Positions 31,344-35,879 of a stretch of 35,879 nt of DNA are shown one piece after another. The notes under the pieces are model-generated. The model made no database searches, had not been told where the DNA came from, and saw only the letters and a list, made by a program, of their open reading frames with translations. The stretch is from assembly GCA_023432855.1 (NCBI GenBank), contig JAEZEZ010000016.1, positions 1 to 35,879 on the forward strand. Reading direction: 5' to 3'. This DNA is from Pseudomonadota bacterium (GTDB taxonomy: Bacteria; Pseudomonadota; Alphaproteobacteria; Caulobacterales; Caulobacteraceae). The position numbers and the translations under genes were made by a program. Each line of letters opens with the position of its first letter. The stretch's first letter is position 1.

Positions 31344-33128
31344 ATGCACGCCTATCGCTCCCACACCTGCGGCGCGCTGCGCCCGTCCAACGCCGGCGAA
31401 CAGGTCCGCCTGTCAGGTTGGATCCACCGCAAGCGCGATCACGGGGGCCTGCTGTTCGTCGATCTGCGCGACCACTACGGCCTGACCCAGCTGGTGCTGC
31501 ATCCCGGCACTCCGGGTTTCGAAACGGTCGAGCGCCAGCGCGCCGAGAGCGTCATCCGCATCGACGGGGAGGTGGTCGAGCGCACCGCTGAAACCGTGAA
31601 CGCCAACCTGCCGACCGGTGGCATCGAGGTCCGCGTGTCTTCGGTCGAGGTCCTCGGCGAGGCCCAGGAGCTGCCGGTGCCGGTCTTCGGGGAGCCGGAC
31701 TATCCGGAGGAGCTGCGGCTCAAGTACCGGTTCCTCGACCTGCGGCGCGAGACCCTGCACCGGAACATCGTGCTGCGTTCGGCGGTGATCTCGTCGATTC
31801 GCCGGCGCATGACCGAACAAGGGTTCATGGAGTTTCAGACGCCGATTCTGACAGCGTCCAGCCCTGAGGGCGCCCGCGATTTCCTGGTGCCGTCGCGCCT
31901 GCATCCCGGAAAGTTCTACGCGCTTCCCCAGGCGCCCCAGCAGTTCAAGCAGCTGCTGATGGTCTCCGGCTTCGATCGCTATTTCCAGATCGCCGCCTGC
32001 TTCCGTGACGAGGACGCCCGTGCTGACCGCTCGCCCGGCGAGTTCTATCAGCTCGACGTCGAGATGAGCTTCGTCACCCAGGAGGATGTCTTCGCCGCCA
32101 TCGAGCCGGTGATGCACGGCGTCTTCGAGGAGTTCGCCGACGGCCGCCCGGTAACGCCCTATCCGTTCCCGCGCATCGCCTACAAGGACGCCATGCAGCA
32201 GTTCGGGTCGGACAAGCCCGACCTGCGCAACCCGATACGCATGTCGGACGTCTCCGAGCATTTCCGCGGCGGCGGTTTCGGCATCTTTGCGAAGATCCTC
32301 GACGCCGACGCGAAGAACCAGGTCTGGGCGATCCCGGCCCCGACCGGCGGCAGCCGCGCCTTCTGCGACCGCATGAACAGCTGGGCCCAGGGCGAAGGCC
32401 AGCCCGGCCTCGGCTACATCTTCTGGTCCGAGGACCAGGGCGGCTGGGGCGGTCCGATCGCCAAGAACCTGGGCGCGGACCAGACCCAGGCGTTGATGGA
32501 AAGCCTTGGCCTGAAGTCCGGCGACGCCGCCTTCTTCGCGGCGGGCGAACCGAACGCGTTCGCCAAGTTCGCCGGCGCGGCCCGCAACAAGGTCGGCGTC
32601 GACCTCGGCCTGACCAAGGAAGGCTCGTTCGAGTTCGTCTGGGTGGTCGATTACCCGATGTTCGAGTGGAACGAGGACGAGAAGCGCGTCGACTTCTCGC
32701 ACAACCCGTTCTCCATGCCCCAGGGCGAGCTGGAGGCGCTGGAGACGAAGGACCCGCTGGATATCCTCGCCTACCAGTACGACATCGTCTGCAACGGCAT
32801 CGAGCTGTGTTCGGGCGCGATCCGGAACCATCGTCCGGAGATCATGCTCAAGGCGTTCGAGATCGCCGGCTACGGTCCCGAGGTCGTGGAGGAGAAGTTC
32901 GGCGGCATGTTGAACGCCTTCCGTTACGGCGCGCCGCCGCACGGCGGCCTGGCGCCGGGCGTCGACCGCATCGTCATGCTGCTGGCGGGCGCGGAGAACA
33001 TCCGCGAGGTGATCGCCTTCCCGCTGAACCAGCAGGGTCAGGACCTGATGATGAACGCGCCCAGCGAGGTTACGGAGAAGCAGCTGAAGGAGCTGCACAT
33101 CCGGCTCGCGCCGCCGATCAAGGTCTGA
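31344..33128 (+). CDS. aspS: Aspartyl-tRNA synthetase, probably non-discriminating
   Basis: AspRS charges tRNA with aspartate. The 594-residue class II enzyme has an OB-fold anticodon domain (VRLSGWIHRKRDHGGLLFVD), the linker LKYRFLDLRRE, TPILTASSPEGARDFLVPSR, motif 2 around FQIAACFRDEDARADRSPGE, the large bacterial GAD insertion, and motif 3 in LAPGVDRIVMLLAG. The anticodon loop reads DHGG, the form reported for AspRS that also charges tRNA-Asn, where the discriminating E. coli enzyme has DLGS. Such enzymes work with GatCAB amidotransferase. ATG 31344 gives the standard MHAYRSHTCG opening; earlier in-frame starts add unrelated sequence. It begins 99 bases after the M28 gene. Confidence 0.96.
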   Translation: MHAYRSHTCGALRPSNAGEQVRLSGWIHRKRDHGGLLFVDLRDHYGLTQLVLHPGTPGFETVERQRAESVIRIDGEVVERTAETVNANLPTGGIEVRVSSVEVLGEAQELPVPVFGEPDYPEELRLKYRFLDLRRETLHRNIVLRSAVISSIRRRMTEQGFMEFQTPILTASSPEGARDFLVPSRLHPGKFYALPQAPQQFKQLLMVSGFDRYFQIAACFRDEDARADRSPGEFYQLDVEMSFVTQEDVFAAIEPVMHGVFEEFADGRPVTPYPFPRIAYKDAMQQFGSDKPDLRNPIRMSDVSEHFRGGGFGIFAKILDADAKNQVWAIPAPTGGSRAFCDRMNSWAQGEGQPGLGYIFWSEDQGGWGGPIAKNLGADQTQALMESLGLKSGDAAFFAAGEPNAFAKFAGAARNKVGVDLGLTKEGSFEFVWVVDYPMFEWNEDEKRVDFSHNPFSMPQGELEALETKDPLDILAYQYDIVCNGIELCSGAIRNHRPEIMLKAFEIAGYGPEVVEEKFGGMLNAFRYGAPPHGGLAPGVDRIVMLLAGAENIREVIAFPLNQQGQDLMMNAPSEVTEKQLKELHIRLAPPIKV

Positions 33129-33156
33129 CGCCCGGCATCATCCGGTCGACCGTGCC

Positions 33157-34035
33157 TCAGTGGCTGGCGATGAACTTGGGAACCGGCGGGACCGGCGGAG
33201 TCGGCGCCGGCGGCGCGACGGGGATCCGCATGGTCAGGATGCGCGCCGGGCAGGCCTTGGGCTTCAAACCGTTCGGCAGCCTGGTGGTCCCGTCCGAACA
33301 GGCCTGATTGATCTGGGCCTGGGTCAGGTGCCGGGCCCCGGACAGGTCGGTCCAGCGCAGATCAGCGTGCCTCAGCGAGGCGCGGGCGAAGTCCGCGCCG
33401 GCAAAGGCGCCGCCCTTGAACTTGGCGCGATCCAGGTTGGCGGAACGGAAGTTCGCCCGCTGGAAGCGGCCCATCGCCAGCGACGCCATCGACAGGTTCG
33501 CGTCCGAGAAATTGGCCCGGAAGGCGTTGGCCTTCGTCAGGTTGGCGGCTGTCATCTCCGCGTCGGAAAGGTTCGCGCGCTCCAGCGTCGCCATGCTGAA
33601 GTTGGCCAGCTGGAGGTTGCTGTCGTTGAGGCTGGCGTCGGTCAGGTCCGCCTTGTGGAACTGGGCCCGGACGGCCTCGACGCCGGCCATGCGGGCGCGC
33701 ACGAACTGGGCGGATTCGAAGATGCTGCCGATCATCTCGGCGCCGCGCAGATCGGCGCGGGTGAAGTCGCTGCGGCTGAAATTGGAGGTCAGCATCGCCG
33801 CGCCGCGCAGGTCGGCGCCGATGAGGGTCGCGCCCTCGAAGTTCGCGCCGATGAACGAGGCGCCGATCAGCTTGCGGCCGGAGAATTCGCAGCGCGCGCA
33901 ATGGCCGCCGAAGGAGACGGTGCGCGCGACGTCCTTCTCGCCGAAGCCAGCGTGGGCGGCGCCGCCGAACACGGACAGCGCGGCCGCGGCGCTCGCGGCG
34001 AGGGCCAGTTTCGCAATGGGGACCTTGCGCATCAT
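33157..34035 (-). CDS. Exported pentapeptide-repeat protein, copy 1
   Basis: The 292-residue protein has a Sec signal peptide ending near GAAHA (residue 29), then about 35 tandem five-residue A[D/N]LXX-type units (for example IGADLRGAAM, ANLTKANAFRANFSDANLSM) that should fold as a right-handed quadrilateral beta-helix. A C-x2-C pair (Cys46, Cys49) stands at the N-terminal cap. A C-x15-C pair (Cys246, Cys262) lies around LPNGL at the C-terminal cap, and a Pro-rich tail follows. The start at 34035 is chosen for the signal peptide; 34071 would put 12 extra residues before it. The paralogue lies 60 bases upstream on the same strand. No enzymatic function is implied; the family often acts as scaffolds or DNA mimics. 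Confidence 0.85.
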   Translation of the reverse strand: MMRKVPIAKLALAASAAAALSVFGGAAHAGFGEKDVARTVSFGGHCARCEFSGRKLIGASFIGANFEGATLIGADLRGAAMLTSNFSRSDFTRADLRGAEMIGSIFESAQFVRARMAGVEAVRAQFHKADLTDASLNDSNLQLANFSMATLERANLSDAEMTAANLTKANAFRANFSDANLSMASLAMGRFQRANFRSANLDRAKFKGGAFAGADFARASLRHADLRWTDLSGARHLTQAQINQACSDGTTRLPNGLKPKACPARILTMRIPVAPPAPTPPVPPVPKFIASH

Positions 34036-34094
34036 GAGCCGGAGATGGCCTCTCGCGACCGCCGGCGCCACTTAAATCGCGGTAATGGTTTGGG

Positions 34095-34580
34095 TTAGCG
34101 GCAGCGTGGGATGGTCAGGCCGGCGGGCAGGGTGGTGGCCTCGTCGCCGCAGGCGGTGTTGAGGCGCGCCTGGCTCAGGCCGCGGGCCCGCGACATCTCG
34201 GCGCCCGAGAAGTTCGCCCCGGTAAGCGTTGCGCCGCTTAGGTTTGCGCCCTGCAGGTAGGCGCCGACGAAGCTGGCGTTGGTCAGGTTGGCGCCCGACA
34301 GGTTGGCGCTGGAGAACAGGGCCCCGTAGGCGTTGACGTCGCGCAGGTCGGCGCGGGCGAAGCTGGTGCGGTTGAAGATGCCCAGGCTGAGGTCGGCCTG
34401 GCGCAGGCGCGCGCCCGAAAGGTTGCGTCCTTTCAGGACCTTGCCCGACAGCTCCGCCTGGAAAAGGTTGCAGCCGGCGCAGCTGCCGCCGCGCTGCACG
34501 GACGCGATCTGGGAGGCGTTCTGGGCGGCGGCGGGGGCCGCAAGGAGGGCGAGGGCGGCGGCGATGGCGAGCGGTTTCAT
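34095..34580 (-). CDS. Exported pentapeptide-repeat protein, copy 2
   Basis: The 161-residue protein is a shorter paralogue of its downstream neighbour. It has a signal peptide (MKPLAIAAALALLAAPAAAQ) and an N-cap GGSCAGCNLF with Cys34 and Cys37. About 17 pentapeptide units follow (GARLRQADLSLG, ANLSGANLTNASF, ANLSGATLTGANF), then a C-cap with Cys144 and Cys160 around LPAGL. The cysteine spacing at both ends is the same as in copy 1. GGAG lies about eight bases before ATG 34580, which fixes the start and excludes a longer frame. It is first of the pair, and the two probably form one transcript. Function unknown; both would work in the periplasm. Confidence 0.87.
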   Translation of the reverse strand: MKPLAIAAALALLAAPAAAQNASQIASVQRGGSCAGCNLFQAELSGKVLKGRNLSGARLRQADLSLGIFNRTSFARADLRDVNAYGALFSSANLSGANLTNASFVGAYLQGANLSGATLTGANFSGAEMSRARGLSQARLNTACGDEATTLPAGLTIPRCR

Positions 34581-35078
34581 ACCCGGACTCCTGCGGGGGC
34601 GTTGGGCTTCCGCTCGCAAGAACGGGGCCAGTCGGCGCGGCGCCCCAATGCCGTTGGAGCAGTTCGTTAACCTGTTGAAATAAAGGAAGGATTGACGCCG
34701 TTTCTCCCTGTTCGGGAGGCGACATCAACGGCTGCGCGTGACCGCTCGGCCTGCGACCGCGTCTGTCGTTCGTCTGGGCGGAGCGGACATCTTTCGGTTC
34801 AAACGGCGCAGTCATCGGCGCCGCGAACGGGTTCTACGGGCTTTCGAACGTGTTCATGGGTCGCGCGAAGCGTCCCGGGACGGAAGGGCGACTTCGGGCT
34901 CGGTCATGGGTCGCCGAAAGTGCGCCGGAAGCTCGGCCTCGGCGCCCCCGACGGGCGCGAGGCGGCCGGTCCCGGCGCTTGAGGGACCATCCGGCCGGCG
35001 ACCGTCTCCCTGACCCACGACAGGGCGCTCCCTGCGCGGGGGGCAGGGGAGGGGCGGCGCCGTCCGGTCCCCGGCGCA
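34581..35078. other. Gene-free stretch before nrdJ
   Basis: I find no convincing gene in these 498 bases: the short open frames on both strands are Arg-rich and lack family features. The left end must hold the promoter of the pentapeptide pair; it includes an AT-richer patch at about 34666-34690 with GTTAAC and AAATAAAGG. Two similar tracts, CATGGGTCGCGCGAAG (from 34855) and CATGGGTCGCCGAAAG (from 34905), are about 50 bases apart. The right end, just after the nrdJ stop, has GC-rich inverted stretches but no T run. Confidence 0.5.
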
Positions 35079-35879
35079 TCAGCCCGTCAGTTCGGGGGCG
35101 ACGCCGCAGCGGGCGCATTCGAAGCCGCCGCCCTTGCGGATGAGGCCCAGTTCGCCGCAGGCGGGGCAGACGTCGGTCTGTTCGCCGGCGGGGGCGTCGG
35201 CCTTCGGCTTGCGGCCGAAGGGGACGACGACGAGGTTGTCGGGCGCCGCGCCGCGGGCGAAGCCCTTGGAGATGAACTTCGAGGCCGGCAGGGTCTCGGG
35301 CCCTTCTTCCTCCCCCTCGGCGCCCTCGGCCCCGCGGCCCAGGCCGTCGGCGTGGAGCGCGTCGGGGTCGGCGTTGGCCAGGTCGGTGCGGTCCAGATAG
35401 CTGACCGCCAGCTCGCGGAAGATGTAGTCGAGGATCGAGGTCGCCGACTTGATGGAGTCGTTGCCGGTGACCCGGCCGGCGGGCTCGAAGCGGGTGAAGA
35501 CGAAGGCGTCGACGAACTCGTCCAGCGGCACGCCGTATTGCAGGCCGATGGAGATCGCGATGGCGAAATTGTTCATCAGGCTGCGGAAGGCGGCGCCCTC
35601 CTTGTGCATGTCGAGGAAGACCTCGCCCAGTTCGCCGTCCTCGTACTCGCCGGTGTGCAGATAGACCTTGTGACCGCCGACCGAGGCCTTCTGGATGTAG
35701 CCCTTGCGCCGGTCGGGCAGCTTGCGCCGCGCCCGGTCGCGCTCGACCACGCGCTCGACCACCCGCTCGACGGTGCGGGGTTCGGGCGGCGCCTCGTTGC
35801 GCAGCGGTTCGACCTGCGGGATCTCAAGCGCGCCGAGGGCGGGCGCGGCGGCGCGCTCCAGCCGCACGGCCCGCAGGCC
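35079..35879 (-). CDS. nrdJ: Vitamin B12-dependent ribonucleotide reductase, C-terminal part (cut by window edge)
   Basis: Only the last 266 or so codons are present; the frame is open to the right edge. Class II NrdJ makes deoxyribonucleotides with adenosylcobalamin. The visible part matches the C-terminal TSCPD-containing region: RRKGYIQKASVGGHKVYLHT, GELGEVFLDMHKEGAAFRSL, NNFAIAISIGLQYGVPLDEF, VFTRFEPAGRVTGNDSIKSA and SILDYIFRELAVSYLDR. A disordered acidic linker follows, then a small zinc-ribbon end with CPAC and CARC pairs. These C-terminal cysteines probably help re-reduce the active site. An inner ATG at 35867 is not the real start. The upstream region, where a cobalamin riboswitch might sit, is outside the window. 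Confidence 0.95.
   Translation of the reverse strand, partial: GLRAVRLERAAAPALGALEIPQVEPLRNEAPPEPRTVERVVERVVERDRARRKLPDRRKGYIQKASVGGHKVYLHTGEYEDGELGEVFLDMHKEGAAFRSLMNNFAIAISIGLQYGVPLDEFVDAFVFTRFEPAGRVTGNDSIKSATSILDYIFRELAVSYLDRTDLANADPDALHADGLGRGAEGAEGEEEGPETLPASKFISKGFARGAAPDNLVVVPFGRKPKADAPAGEQTDVCPACGELGLIRKGGGFECARCGVAPELTG

Noticed and set aside
34665..34690. Possible CtrA box (TTAA-N7-TTAA)
   Set aside because: Only the left half TTAACC matches; the right half reads AAAT.
34739..35143. Plus-strand frame in the spacer before nrdJ containing a protein-like stretch (AVIGAANGFYGLSNVF)
   Set aside because: There is no start codon before that stretch, the rest is Arg/Pro-rich, and the frame runs antisense into nrdJ; a degraded remnant cannot be excluded but is not supported.

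Overview
The window is a gene-dense, very GC-rich stretch of alphaproteobacterial chromosome with no phage, insertion sequence, CRISPR array, tRNA or rRNA that I can see. The gene content points to Caulobacterales (Caulobacteraceae, of the Phenylobacterium/Caulobacter/Brevundimonas kind): an hdaA-type DnaA-related replication regulator next to ppk and ppx, a B12-dependent ribonucleotide reductase, an alphaproteobacterial-type AspRS, and candidate promoters with a GCTATA-type -10. The genus cannot be fixed from the sequence alone.

Layout. 1-3937 (+): fabF, mltG, yicC, gmk, all overlapping by 4 to 11 bases. 3934-11795 (-): an envelope cluster read lptF, lptG, lptD, surA, pdxA, rsmA, again mostly with 4-base overlaps. 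11944-14920 (+), divergent from lptF as in enterobacteria: pepA and holC, then three small lipoproteins of the I78 peptidase-inhibitor fold. 14934-16820 (-): YheS-type ABC-F ATPase. 16915 (+): ndk. 17398-18564 (-): rnd. 18625-20231 (+): purM-purN. 20231-20518: a pair of inverted copies of an ~80-base palindromic repeat. 20578-22523 (+): a small XRE-type regulator joined to a SulP transporter. 22540-28616 (-): an esterase, an unknown lipoprotein, ppx, ppk, hdaA. 28869-33128 (+): a membrane M28 peptidase and aspS. 33157-34580 (-): two exported pentapeptide-repeat proteins. 34581-35078: a gene-free stretch. 35079 to the right edge (-): the C-terminal end of nrdJ.

How the genes fit together. Much of the window is housekeeping: fatty acid elongation, peptidoglycan strand release, GMP kinase, LPS transport (LptF/G in the inner membrane, LptD in the outer membrane, SurA as the porin chaperone that LptD folding needs), purine synthesis, replication control and aminoacylation. 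The accessory material of most interest is the translationally coupled cassette of three lipoprotein protease inhibitors after holC. Their predicted P1 residues differ (Glu, Met, Glu), and two of them carry a CTTC motif directly before the inhibitory loop. Next come the inverted repeat pair after purN, whose stems differ by compensatory changes, and the adjacent regulator-transporter pair with a palindromic operator candidate inside what looks like a leaderless promoter. The two neighbouring pentapeptide-repeat proteins share an unusual four-cysteine end-cap layout.
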